A program made the translations under genes and the position numbers. The notes beneath the pieces were generated by a model, which did no database searches, was not told where the DNA came from, and worked only from the letters and a program-made list of their open reading frames with translations. Below, one piece after another: positions 10,495 through 22,225 of a stretch of 64,000 nucleotides of DNA. How positions within the stretch are numbered: position 1 is the first letter of the stretch; each line of letters starts with the position of its first letter. Source of the stretch: Achatina immaculata (taxonomy: Eukaryota; Mollusca; Gastropoda; Stylommatophora; Achatinidae); assembly GCA_009760885.1 (NCBI GenBank), contig CM019713.1, positions 7,004,266 to 7,068,265 on the forward strand, given 5' to 3'.

Positions 10495-10780
10495 CCTAAA
10501 CTAACACATACCAAGGTACTGAAAACCTAAGCTAACATGCAGCAAGGTACTGAAAACCTAAACTAACATGCAGCAAGGTACTGAAAACCTAAACTAACAT
10601 GCAGCAAGGTACTGAAAACCTAAACTAACATGCAGCAAGGTACTGAAAACCTAAACTAACATGCAGCAAGGTACTGAAAACCTAAACTAACATGCAGCAA
10701 GGTACTGAAAACCTAAACTAACATGCAGCAAGGTACTGAAAACCAACACTTAAACTAACACACAGCAAAGTACTGAACAG
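10495..10780. repeat. Minisatellite, 31-bp unit, ~9 copies
   Basis: Nine nearly perfect units of CTAAACTAACATGCAGCAAG plus GTACTGAAAAC. High identity between units suggests recent expansion. Confidence 0.95.
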
Positions 10781-11971
10781 TTTTTTTTCCTAGGACAATC
10801 CCACCTATTCTGCTACCTTCTATAATGTTTTGTATTCCAAGGAATGAGAACATTACATAAGAAAAAACTGGCACCACTAACCAAAAAAAAAAACATACAC
10901 TAGAGATACGGAAGTGATAAAAACAGGGAAGGGATAAAAATTGGAGTGTGGAATAGCGAAGCAGACAGCCCTTACAAAACAAAAAAAAAAAACAACCTAA
11001 TTATGAAATCAAACTTTACAGATGGAGACATCATGTCTGGAGAGAAAAAAAAAACTACTGCTCTTTTTGAAAAACAAGAACAAAGAACATACAGTGGTGA
11101 CTGAAATGTGTCTTTGTGGCCCTATTTTATTCACGAACTTGGCTACTGGTTTCAAGGTCCTGATTTGAAAAGTCATAAAGATGTTGATCGACCACTGACT
11201 CTGATGTATAAGTCAAAGCAAAGATTAGGATATTCTGGCATAACTGACACGGTGGGATACGGATAGCACATGAACTTTTGCGTATGAAAGTTACCTACCT
11301 AGTCTTAATAATATATATATATATATATATAATAGTCTTGCACCCATGACAATCAAGGAAAGCTGGTTACGCCAGGCAACCATTGAAATGTCTTGTCTTA
11401 TTGCTTTCCTCATCCATCTTTCAGTGTTGTGGGGACAGTTAGATGTCTTGACAGAGCTTGGTGATCCGTTTCATATAATGAGATATTTAAGGTTTCTGAA
11501 CTGAACTGGAAGTAACTCAATTTTTAATTGTGCCTGTCATGTAAAAGGGTGGGATCAGTCCAAAAAAGGTTCATGCAGTTTGTGTCTGGGATGCTGGAAA
11601 TGGGGAGACAACAAAACAGGATGGTTTTTTTTTAGACTGCCAAACTGTGGGGATGGTGTGTAAAGAGCTAACATATAATTCTCCCACACACAACAGTCAA
11701 AAAGCATCCTGTTTCAGTATTTTATATAAAAAAATATTTGTTTTTATTTTGCTGCACTTTACTGCCACTTCTCCCTTTTCCTTCAACTTTCTATCATTTT
11801 CATTTCAAAAAATGTTTCTAATATGTTAATACATAACTATGTTTGGTTATAGAATTTCATAAAACTAACCTTTTTCTTGGATACTGTCTAATATAAATAT
11901 AATCCTGATCTGTAGCTCTACTTTTTTTGCTATTTTTGTTCAGCCCATTTTACCCAAGAAGCAGCATTGTC
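10781..11971. other. No gene seen; AT-rich spacer
   Basis: Contains poly-A patches, a short TA microsatellite near 11310-11330 and no exon or transposon that I can support. Confidence 0.4.
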
Positions 11972-12238
11972 CTTGATGGACATATGTAGGCCATGTGATG
12001 AGAAGAAACAATCAGAGAATACCAAAACAAGTAATCAAGTGGAGCACAACAGGCCGAAGAAAAAGAGGTCGACCATGTGAAACTCTAAAGGGGACATTGT
12101 TAAGAGAAGCCAGTTTAGTGGGCATAACATCCCATCATGAAGTTGGAAAAACTCACTGAAAACAGGAAAACTTGGCAAACAACTATGCGAGCCTTATGTG
12201 ACATTTAACGGCACAGGAAGGATGTAAGATGTAAGTAA
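11972..12238 (+). mobile_element. LINE-B 3' fragment
   Basis: Starts GATGGACATATGTAGGCCATG and ends AACGGCACAGGAAGGATGTAAGATGTAAG. It matches the last ~260 bp of LINE-B (compare 52078-52340), including the codons for GRRKRGRPC and the ATAAG-like tail. Heavily mutated, 5'-truncated. Confidence 0.75.
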
Positions 12239-12657
12239 GATTTTATCCAAGGCATGATACTGACCACATCACACTTTCATGTGCCGAAGGTCATGGAAAA
12301 TATGGGCCCAGCACTGTATTCCCCAATATGCCTTAGTGGCATGGAAATGGAAATTTTACCTTTACCATTTTACCCATGAACAATTTCTAAACTTTACCAA
12401 GTATATTATGATCATTTCATGCCCACCATTTCATTATTTCATCACAAGGGCAATCACTTCCATTTCACATCATTTCTATGTTAACTTCAAAACTGTTATT
12501 TGTCTAATACAAATATTTAAAAATATAAAAACCTTCTACATGCAATGCACTTGATGATCTGGTGACTCAGTCAAAAATGTGCCAGGCTGGATAACATGAC
12601 TTTACTACAAGTACCTCCATTGTTAATGGGCAATGCTTACATGCTCCCTTTGATAGG
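12239..12657. other. No gene seen; spacer
   Basis: AT-rich; a 91-codon open frame (12279-12554) has no family resemblance and no splice context. The last ten bases (12648-12657, CTTTGATAGG) are the left TSD of LINE-A copy 2. Confidence 0.35.
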
Positions 12658-15600
12658 TTCATTCATTCATTTGCATGTCCCTTGCAGAACTTTGCCCCCC
12701 ATACATCACTCCTGTAGGTTCTGAGCAAGATGGCCTGCCCCTAATGCATATATCTGCAGATCATCAAAGATGTCTTGCACCCATCTTCGCCTTGTCTTCC
12801 TCTCTTTTTCCCATTATGCATCCTTCTCTAGATTATCATGACATTTAAAAATGTGTCAAAAATATTTAAGTTTTCTCTGTTTAATCCTCTTTATTAGCCA
12901 GCCTTCTTAATATTAAGCTCTTTTAGTATGGATATATTTGTTCTTTTTTGTGTCCATAATAGTTGAAGAACTCTCCTGTAGCATTTACAATCAAAGGCAT
13001 TTATATGTTTCTCAGCTGTTGTGTTGAGTGTCCAGGTCTCACAGGCATATATTGTGATGGGAAAGATGCATGCCCTTAAAAATCTTATTTTTGCAGTTAT
13101 GTCTGTTCCTCTCCACAGATTCTTTAGTTGTTTTACTTTCTGAAGAGCGATAGATGTCCTCTTTTTAATTTCCCTCATTGTTCTCCATTATTAGTTAGTA
13201 GTGATTCAAGATATTCGAAACTCTCCACTTCTTCCACTTTTTCCTCATCGATACATATTTCAGCTGCCTTGTTTGTTTTCTCAGTTGTCATTAATTTAGT
13301 TTTCTTTGCATTAAGATAGAGGTTTTGCTCTTTGCTGTTCTTACGGACTGACATAATGAGTTTTTCCATTCCTTTTTGTGTTGTGGACAGTAATACTGTG
13401 TCATCAGCATATCTCTTCTTCTTCCTCGTACACATTGTCTGTCCATATCTGCAGTCCTGTCTCTTGGACAAATTTCACTGTTTTTTTGTAATTCATGTAT
13501 GGAACCGTAGAGCTTATCTTCTTTAGTGGTTTCACTAGGCCAGTAATTACTTCTCAGTGTCTCGTAGTTGATGCAGTTTTGGAGGATATGTTCACAGTTT
13601 GGGGCACCTGGGCACATGTACAAAGAATGGTAGTACCAACCTTAAACTTTGTATACATATGACTTCGGAGTCAACTGTATCCTGTTCAGAGACGGAAAAT
13701 GGTGACTTGTTCCTTTCTGTTTTGTATGTGATAGTCATCATGTGGTGGTGTTCGTGGCTTCCTGTAGGTTTTTATCATGCACAGTGGGAGGGAATCCATT
13801 GCACAGTGACTCCATGTTGTAAGCCAATTTTTGACAAGGCATCCTTAAGGTCTGGTAGTTTGTTGCACTGAAGAGCTTCTAGTACTGATCTTGCATCTGT
13901 GAGAATTACTACAGGACATGTATCAATTCTGGAGTCTGATAGTTTTGTAACTGCAGCAATAATTGCCCTAACTTCTGCATCAAAGTTGTTGCAGTATTTT
14001 CCAGTGGGTATGGAAATCTTGTCAGTGGTGTTGTTTAGATATTCAATATCTGCTCCTGCCCCTCCATTCTTTATGGCATTGTGTGCAGATCCGTCTGTAT
14101 ACACACGTATCCAGGTGTCACATGGACATTTATCATCTAGAACACTAAGTGTGGCTGTTGATCTTACAAGACTGCTCTGCATCTCACCATTCTGCACACC
14201 TTTCACTTCAGTCTGAGTAGTTATTTGTGTATAATCTGCTTCTTTCCATGGTGTATGCTCTGGTACAGATGATAATGGAGCGACTACAGCTGGAAGGTCA
14301 GGTATCAGCTTACGCATATGCTTGAAGTGATGAATGAAGCTGCTTCTTTTAAGCTGTCTTAGTGCCAAGTTATTGAATCTCACCTGCAGGTGATGGCTTA
14401 CAGAGCTGAAGAATTTCTCTCCCATGGTCATGACCTTTGTGTCTCCATATTCCTTTAGTGCTTGAACACCAACTGTTTTCTGCATTTCTACTATTGGTGT
14501 GGACCTCATGGCACCTGTGATAATCCGTAGTGACTGATTTTGTACCTTGTCTAGATTATGCAGCTTAGTGTTTGATGTTGAGCCATATTCTAAATGTGGT
14601 AGAATACTTTGCTGATATACATTCTTGAGGATTCTATCAGCATATCTAATCTCTGGTATTTCATAACCTCCAATTGTTATGGCATCGTAATATTCTTTGT
14701 CTACATCTTCTCTAACATTCTTCACTATATTTTCAGTATACAAGTTAAATAAGTAAGGTGACAATATGCACCCCCTGATGGACCCCTTGTTTTATGTCAA
14801 ACCAAGTTGTTGTTTCACCATTTATTCTTACTGCTGCTTGTTGGTCTAGATACAGCAGTGATGTTAATTGTACCAAATGTGTTGGAAATCCCATTTTTTC
14901 CATTATTTCCCAAAGTTTCTGGTGTCGTACACAATCAAATGCCTCTGAGTAGTCTATAAAGGATAAATACAGATTCACATTAAACTCTCTGCATTTCTCT
15001 ATTATTAATCTTATATTGAATATATGATCTCTTGATCCTCTTCCTTGCCTGAAACCAGCTTGGACCATATTGACTTCTTCTTCTATTTTCTTAGAAGTCT
15101 ACCCATTATGATTTTGAACAGAATTTTACTGGCATGACTAATCAGGGCAACAATTCTTAGTTTGTGCATAATTCCAGGTTACCCTTTTTTGGCAGTGGTA
15201 TGAATACAGTTCTTTTGGCCAAATACCTGAATGCCATATCTTTTTACATAGTGCATGATAGATTGTTGCACATTTCTTTCCTCCTGCTTTAATATGTTCA
15301 GCTGTTACCTCATCACATCCTAGTGATTTATCATTTTTCAGATTCTTTATTGCCCATAAAACTTCTTATATTGTCCATTTAGGTTCTTTCTCCTCCAATA
15401 ATAATTCATACTGTTGATTTTTGCCTTCACAGTCATTTGTTTCATACATTCCTCTGCAATATTCCTTCCATCTTTTTAGAACTTCCTCTGTCTCTGTCAA
15501 GGTATTCCCCATCTTGTAACAAATTACATTTAGCTTAGGTGTGACATTTCTCATCAATGTGTTCATTTCTTTAAACATTTCACTATCTCTTCCACACTTC

Positions 15601-16778
15601 TGATGTCATTCTAATCCTTCACAACAATCTTGTGTGTATTGTTTGTCTTTTCTTATGTTTCTTTGCACTTCTTCTGTTAAAGATTTATATTCCTCTTTGT
15701 TGTTGTTTATCACTTTCCACTGCGTCTTCATTTCTCTATATTGTTTTATCAGTTCTAGTGTGCCTGCTGTAATCCATCCATTCTTTTGTATTTTCTTTAC
15801 TGGAAGCACATCTTTCGCTGTTGTTATTAAGATATCTCTGGCCTGCGTAGCCAAATCATCTGGTGTCATCCCTTCCTGTACAGCCATCAGGATTTCGAAA
15901 CGGTTCTTCACTTCTATACTGTATTGTTCTGGTATTTTTGTAAGATCAAAGCGGAGTGGTCTTGATCCCGTAACTGTCTTTTTTATTTTTATCATCATGT
16001 CTGTTATTAATAACTCATGGTCCGTATCACAATCAGCACCTGGTAAAGTTTTTGCTGATGTTATACTTGATCTCCACCTTCTTTGCATTAAAATGTAATC
16101 TATCTGATTCTTGGTTTTCCCATCAGGTGAAGTCCATGTGTAAAGTCTTCTTGGATGTTGTTTAAAAAGTGTGTTAGCAATCATTAGCTCATTTTCCATG
16201 AAAAACACGTTAGACTGTCACCTGCCTCATTTCTATGTCCTATGCTAAATTTCCCCACAACATATCCTTCGCCTTCTGCTCTTTCTGTACCAATCTTTGC
16301 ATTAAAATCCCCCATTATTAAAACAATATCATTTTTCTGTACCTGGTCTATTGTCGTTTGCAGTGTGTTATAAAAGACTTCTACTTCCTCTTCTTCTGCT
16401 GCTGATGTAGGTGCATATATCTGGATGATTGTTACACTTCTAAGAGTGCCCTTAAGTTGATTGTGAGGATTCTATTATTTACTGGATTGTAACCTAGTAA
16501 TGCTTTTATGTTGATTGTCCAAGTAAAAAGCCACTCCATTCTTTCCTCCTAATCCTCCACCAGAGTATATAAAGATATTATCATTCTCACTCTTGAAGTG
16601 TCCTGATCCTTTCCATCAATGTTCACAGATTCCCAAAATGTGTATCCCATTCTTTGCATCTCATCACTTATTATTTGATACTTTCCCTCATACATACTTC
16701 TTACATTCCATGTTCCTACTCTTATTTTTCTTTTCAGTCTGATGCAGGGGTTTTCCTTAGTAACACTATCAGGATATT
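12658..16778 (-). mobile_element. LINE-A copy 2, near full-length, interrupted
   Basis: The 10-bp repeat CTTTGATAGG (12648-12657 and 16779-16788) flanks it. On the minus strand it begins AATATCCTGATAGTG and soon encodes an AP-type endonuclease start (VGTWNVRSMYEGKY). It continues through WTSPDGKTKNQIDYIL and DCDTDHELLITDM to reverse transcriptase blocks (QAGFRQG, SFIDYSEAFD, IKQGV). After the interruption it gives RYADDTVLL, VESFEYL and FDCKCYRRVLQ. It ends in (AATG)n. Without the insert it is about 2.9 kb, the usual size of RTE-type LINEs with one endonuclease-RT frame. Several frameshifts and stops are present. A 1221-bp LINE-D insert splits it at 13415-14635. Confidence 0.85.
13415..14635 (-). 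mobile_element. LINE-D 3' part with RNase H, inserted in LINE-A
   Basis: The 12-bp repeat ATCAGCATATCT (13403-13414 and 14636-14647) flanks it. These bases encode the RYAD part of the LINE-A YADD motif. The minus-strand translation starts ILKNVYQQSILPHLEYGS (end of a reverse transcriptase). It continues into an RNase H domain: RVYTDGSAHNAIKNGGAG, FDAEVRAIIAAV, ILTDARSVLEAL and VQWIPSHC. The C-terminal cysteine/histidine part includes CPGAPNCEHILQ and WPSETTKEDKLYGSI. The 3' end is GACAATGTGTACGAG plus (GAA)n. RNase H after the RT points to the I/Jockey-type LINE groups rather than RTE. 5'-truncated; stops in the C-terminal part. Confidence 0.85.
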
Positions 16779-16788
16779 CTTTGATAGG

Positions 16789-17286
16789 TAGTGCTCTAAA
16801 CAGCACTGACAGAACAACAAAAAAAACAATAGAAGTGTGCTGGGTCTCTGAAAAAAAAACAAACTTTGAAAGGTGGTGCAAAACCATTTCTCTCCTCCCT
16901 GAACAGGTTTTGGTCCAAACTTTATGACGCTGGATATTCTCCTACTGAACATCTTAAGCCAAACATGCAAATGACCATGAATACTAGCATATCCCCACTC
17001 ATAGCTAATCTGCATGGGCTAACTTGTTTATCCACTAGCTCAAAAACTACAGTATTATTGAAGCAGTACAGGCCTAAATACATCTTCACTCATGGAGCCT
17101 CACAACCTAAGTATGCCCCAGCCCCCTACAGGAATGCTGAAACCTACAGCAATGCTGAAAACCTGAGACAAACTACTGTGTTTGTCAAAGAGATCAGTGT
17201 CGATGTCTGACTGAATGATAAAGAAGATAACCCAAATATGGTTCACACTGCCATTCAAATTACCCACTACACTGTTCTTTCATGTT
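16789..17286. other. No gene seen
   Basis: A 114-codon open frame (16866-17210) has no recognisable motif and no splice context. The region lies between LINE-A copy 2 and a LINE-D fragment. Confidence 0.3.
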
Positions 17287-17299
17287 ATGCACTATGACT

Positions 17300-17464
17300 G
17301 CACCAACTATGAAACACTGAGAAATAATTACTGGCCCAGTGAAACCACTAAAGAAGATAAGCTCTACGGTTCCATACATGAATTACAAAAAAAAAAAACG
17401 GTGAAATTTATCCAAGAGACAGGACTGCTGGTATAGACAGACAATGTGAATGAAGAAGAAGAAG
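17300..17464 (+). mobile_element. LINE-D 3'-end fragment, 165 bp with TSD
   Basis: Flanked by the 13-bp repeat ATGCACTATGACT at 17287-17299 and 17465-17477. It encodes NYETLRNNYWPSETTKED, KLYGSIHELQ and FIQETGLLV, then a stop, and ends GACAATGTGAATGAAGAAG. This is the same 3' end as the LINE-D insert at 13415-14635, so the fragment defines both the stop codon and the (GAA)n tail of LINE-D. Confidence 0.85.
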
Positions 17465-17744
17465 ATGCACTATGACTCAGGCAGTTTAAAAGTTATGGTG
17501 CTGCCTAGGTACACTGACCTATATGTATCAGCAGCACCCCTGAATGCACCATAAAGTCTGACAATAACATCCAGCTGTGCAACAGCAGCACCAACAATTC
17601 AATGAATTCTGGTATATTCTGCCTTTAATTTACTACTGTTAACTATTATGGTAAACAAAGTACCTGCTAGCTGCTTGCAACCTGACTACAAAGTATGAAC
17701 AATATTTTCCATTGCACATAAACACAGGTGTTTAGGTATTGGTC

Positions 17745-18350
17745 TAGTACTGGTAGCTTCTACCCAAGACCAACCTAAAGTTCAGTTTGCACAGTACTGG
17801 TAACATGTACCTTAAGACCTACCCAAAGCTCAGTCAGTCTAGTACTGGTAATCTCTACCTCAAGACCTACCCAAAGCTCAGTCAGTCTAGTGCTGGTGAC
17901 CTCTACTTAGTACTGGTAACCTCTATTGCAAGAACTACCCAAAGCTTAGTCAGTCTAGTACTGGTAACCTCTATCTCAAGACCTACCCAAAGCTCAACCA
18001 GTCTAGTACTGGTAACCTCTATCTCAAGACCTACCCAAAGCTCAACCAGTCTAGTACTGATAACCTCTACCTCAAGACCTTGCCAAAGCTTGACCAGTCA
18101 ATTACTGATAACCTCTACCTTAAGACCTACCAAAAGCTCAGTCAGTCTAGTACTGATAACCTCTACCTCATGATCTACCAAAAGCTTGGTCAGTCTAGTA
18201 CTAGTAACCTCTACCTAGTACTGGTAACCTCTTCCTCAAGATCTTGTCAAAGCTCGGCCAGTCTAGTGCTGATAACCTCTACCTCAAGACCTACCCAAAA
18301 CTTGGTCAGTCTAGTACTAGCAACTTCTACCTCAAGATCTACCTAAAACC
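17745..18350. repeat. Minisatellite, 48-bp unit (16 codons), ~12 copies
   Basis: Units of 48 bp built on CAGTCTAGTACTGGTAACCT followed by CTACCTCAAGACCTACCCAA. Because 48 is a multiple of three, a 16-residue period (SSTGNLYLKTYPKLSQ) stays open through much of the array. Two units carry partial duplications near 17910 and 18215. There is no start, splice or family evidence that it is translated. Confidence 0.9.
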
Positions 18351-18354
18351 TAAT

Positions 18355-18545
18355 CACTGGAGACATGATGTAGAGCATATAACTTTTACAGACCTATGCA
18401 ACCAGACATGGCCACAGGGTTCAGACCTAAGGCAGAAACTGTGGGGGATAAAGGAAGGACCTGGAGAAGACTGTGGACTTCATCCTGGCAACTGGGCTTC
18501 TGATTTTGCATGCCCAAGAACTTGAATGCCAAAGGAAGAGGATGA
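18355..18545 (+). mobile_element. 3'-end fragment of an RNase H-type LINE
   Basis: Encodes FTDLCNQTWPQGSDLRQKLW and ends with ASDFACPRT and a stop. The pattern (TWP.G..LR.KLWG...) matches the segment at 59390-60110 and is the usual C-terminal block after RNase H in I-type LINEs. It directly abuts the 48-bp minisatellite. Confidence 0.5.
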
Positions 18546-18612
18546 TGGGTGATTTTTGGACGATTTTCTTTTGGAAATAAAATGTCCTATAGGGTGGGAA
18601 ATATGGTATATA

Positions 18613-19920
18613 CGAGGGTTGATTGATAAATTCATGGCATAAAGTACAAATACTTGAAACACACAGTTGATATTAGGTGCATTTATAGATCCCAAGTTTC
18701 AAGAAATTAACTGCAACCAATTTTTTCTACTGAAGTGGTAAGGGGTGGCAGAAATTGAGAAAATCGATCAAATTTCTCATCGAGCAGTCATTTGCTACCT
18801 CTGCATTAAGGGTGTATCACTGAAGAATATCTATTTTGCTACCTCTGCATCAAGGGTGTATCATCGAAGGATATCCATGAGGATATGGTAGAGATTCTAT
18901 GGGAGAGTGCCTCTTCTTACAGTACAGTGAAGAAATGGACGGCTCAATGCAAACATGGAAAGGAGAGTCTGGAAAATGATCCCTGTCCAGGAAGACCAAG
19001 AACGGTAACCACCGATGAAACCACTGGCAGAATCCACGACATGATAAATGAGGATTGATGACTAACTGAGCGGTACATTGCTACTGAGTTCGGCATCTCC
19101 CAGGAACATGTTCATGCCATTATTCACAATGATCTTCAAATGACAAAGGTCTCTGCTCAATAGGTCCCGAAACTTCTTGGATCTGATCACAAATGACAGC
19201 ATCTCAACATGTCAAGAGACAATCTTGGCCATTTTTCCGCAGATCCTGAAAAGTTTCTTCAGTAATTTGTGACTACGGATGAGACTTGGGTTCATCATTT
19301 TCAACTAGAAGCCAAATAACAGTCAAAGCAGTGGAAACATCATGGATCCCCACCTCCAAAGAAATCAAGGGTGGTTCTGTCTGCAGGCAAAGTATGGTTT
19401 CCATCTTTTGGGATTCAGAAGGTGTGCTATTGGTAGACTATCTTCAAAAGGGCTGAACGGCCACCAGGGCCTATTATGCTAATCTTGTGAAGCAATTGCG
19501 GGTCAAACTGAAGGAAAAGTGTTGAGGGAAATTGATGAGAGGAGTCATCTTTCAGCAAGACAATGCTCCAGTTCACAAGTCAGCAGTGGCAATGGCTGCC
19601 ATTCATGAATGCAGCTTCCAGCTTCTTGAATACTCTCCTTATTCGCCAGATTTAGCCCCTTCGGACCATTACCTGTTTACCAAACTCAAAAAGGAGCTCA
19701 GTGGTCGAAAATCTGCTTCAGATGATGACATCATTCATGCTGTAGACCACTTTCTACTGGTACAAGACGCTGACTTTTACAAAGAAGGGATCCGTATGCT
19801 CCAGGATCGCTGGACTATGTGCACAAACTTTCAAGGGGACTATGTTGAGAAATAACCCCAAAAAGTTGTCCACAAATAATCCGTTGTACCTCAGGCTGCA
19901 AACTTATCAATCACCCCTTG
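18613..19920 (+). mobile_element. Mariner (DD34D) copy 1
   Basis: A 1308-bp element with imperfect inverted termini (CGAGGGTTGATTGATAAATT on the left; the right end reads ACTTATCAATCACCCCTTG) and TA on both sides (18611-18612 and 19921-19922). The size fits a complete mariner. A decayed transposase fills it. A second copy with the same termini lies at 50560-52646. Confidence 0.9.
18730..19855 (+). pseudogene. Mariner transposase, broken
   Basis: The N-terminal helix-turn-helix region can be read in pieces (HRAVICYLCIKGVSLKNI, LTERYIATEFGISQEHVHAI). The catalytic block follows: VTTDETWVHHF gives the first Asp, FQQDNAPVHKS the second, and YSPYSPDLAPSD the third. There are 34 residues between the second and third Asp, which places it in the DD34D mariner group. 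The C-terminus (ELSGRKSASDDDIIHAVDHF, FQGDYVEK) is intact from about 19532. Stops and frameshifts before that make it inactive. The enzyme would cut and paste mariner DNA at TA sites. Confidence 0.85.
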
Positions 19921-19992
19921 TAACTACCTTGTTTTCAACATAAAATGTCAGCCTGCTTGGAGACATGTATCTTCTTTACTCAAGCAGGAATA

Positions 19993-20030
19993 TTCATTCA
20001 TTCATTTGCATGTCCCTTGCGGAACTTTGC
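19993..20030 (-). mobile_element. 38-bp retro-insertion: only the LINE-A 3' end
   Basis: The insert is the last 38 bp of LINE-A in minus orientation: an ATTC run, then ATTTGCATGTCCCTTGCGG and AACTTTGC. It is flanked by 8-bp repeats CAGGAATA at 19985-19992 and 20031-20038. The same bases form the 3' end of LINE-A at 33.91 kb. Confidence 0.8.
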
Positions 20031-20038
20031 CAGGAATA

Positions 20039-22216
20039 CTGGTAAAAGAATTAATGAAGGGCCAAAAAATTATAAAACCAGAAGCAATTATGTGGACAAA
20101 AAAGATGTGGGAAAAGTGCGCACTTAACTGCTTCTGGTTTTATAACTGTTTCATTAACTTTTTTTTTCTATAGAAATGCGCCAATCTGCTGTCAAAACAC
20201 ACTAGTCTCAATCTTTTTTAATTGAAACATACAAATCTATATGATGTAAAGACACTTCAATGGTTTGCTAAATAAATAAACCAATCTTTTTGCTGATAAA
20301 GCATACCAGTCTATTTGTTATCAAAATATATCAATCTATCTGCTGCCAAAATACAGGTAAACCTTGATATATGCAGTGTTGATCAGTGTTGTTTATAATT
20401 AATGTGGTCACAAACATTTATATCATATCACTATTTTTTGCACCTAAAATTTCAAAGTGTAGTCAATTAACTTTTAAAAAAGCACCTGTAGATCATACAC
20501 CATTATGCTGCAGCCTACTCAATTTCTGTAAAGTGACAATGACAGAATTACTAAAACCAGCAAAAGCAACAATATGCATAAGACAAAAAATGGACCTTGT
20601 GTTTGAAGGAGAGAAGTGCATTTCATGGGTTTTTTTTCCTCCCTACTGTTTTCTAACCTTGATATGTGCAGTATCCTCATCTAAAGAATTTAACTGCATA
20701 TACAGAGGTTTATCTGTATATCAATCTATTTGCTGATGCATTTTTTTCCTCCCCTCATAGTTTTCATGCTGTTTTCTGGATATATATCATTCTTAACTTC
20801 TTACTATTCTTGAAGACGTCTATTAAATTTTCACTGCATGTTGCTTGAGTTTCAAACAATATGAAAAGACATAGAGTGTAACCTGAGAAAAAAAAACGAT
20901 GTCTAAAGTGTAACGTCTAAAATTAACACGCATCTCATTTGAGACAAGGAAGATAGCACAAAAGTTATGTGTTAAAGACGAATATCACGGTTTATGCGCA
21001 GGAAATTAACCTGAAACAAACCCCGGTCTACCACAAGTATAACACAAAAGTACACATTTATTTTAAGTTACAGTTATCAGAAACCTGGTTAACTTCAAAA
21101 GGTCTTCATCTCCAAAAGTCTACTCACTGCAGGTTATCAAATTCCGTCCCGAATACTTTTTACATTTGGTGCATGAACGTCTGTAATTCGTACACTGGAC
21201 AAGCAACACTAGCTAGGTTTCACGTCACTATATGAAATCAATTACTAATATGTCATCTTTTTTTTTCCTTCGTTTTGTGTCAGCTCAGTAACATTCCAGC
21301 ATAAGAACAGGACCATGACAAAACAGGATCTTACCTTTAACCTACATACAAGTACTTCTTTCCAAAGAACTGGTGTATTACTAGGGATCGGCTCGTCACT
21401 TTGCGGATGTTGACAAGGATGATGGGATAATGTTAGTCTAAATTACGTAACTAACAAAAATTAATTCTATATAAGCATGTTTTTTCTAACAAGGCTGGAA
21501 ATTTAATAAACTGCACTTTCTGTTAGAAACTTATAAAAGAAGTATTATTTATAATAATGATTATAATAAATGATAGAACTGAATTGCTATTTTCAATCTA
21601 TGAGCCAATGTAGATATTTTCTACGTCGTTAATTAATATTCTATCAACATGTGTCAAAAGCTATTTTAAATAGATAAAGTTTTTTTAAAGAAGCAGTAAA
21701 AATGGCAATATATTGAAAATGGAACTGTATTTTTAAATATATAATTTTTTTTACCAGAATTGAATTTTTGTAAAAAAAAAGCCCCTGGTTGTTTCTTCAT
21801 GTTTTATTCAGTGTTGTCCTTGACACACAGTTTCGTTTTGTCTCTTTTCCCGTGTACCTTGCGGTATCTCGGGGTGCAATTAGATTCTTGATACAGTTCG
21901 GCGATTAGCCTCAGACAAGCTACTAAGGTTTTTGCTATTTAATTCTTCCATATCTCGCGAGGAATGCAGCTTCCTGTTTGTATTACTCTTGGATGTGAAT
22001 GACATGAGACAATTTTCAGTTAATTTCCTTGAACAGGTTTAACGTTTTCCTTCTGCCCCGTGTTTTTAATAGTCGAACGCGTCATATAATTCATTTACTT
22101 AATGAACAATTTTACGCTGAATTAGCCTTCGCATAATCATTTAGAATACGCCTCTTCCAGTTCTGAATAGTTTTATTTTGTACAGTATTGGACCAAGATT
22201 TCTTCTTTTTTGCGAA
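20039..22216. other. No gene seen; possible promoter or 5' exon region
   Basis: The left part has short AT-rich open frames without family resemblance. From about 21370 to 22130 CpG is more frequent than in the surrounding sequence (TCTCGCGAGG, CGAACGCGTC). On the minus strand a donor-like GTAAGATCCTG follows GTAGGTTAAAG at about 21335-21345. It could be a 5' non-coding exon of the death-domain gene, but nothing proves it. Confidence 0.25.
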
Positions 22217-22225
22217 ATCTACACA

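Noticed and set aside
13775..14764. A single RT-RNase H gene of 329 codons
   Set aside because: The first ~40 residues belong to LINE-A and the rest to an inserted LINE-D; the TSD marks the seam.
17787..18173. A repetitive protein-coding gene
   Set aside because: The open frame follows from a 48-bp minisatellite period; no start context, splicing or homology supports translation.
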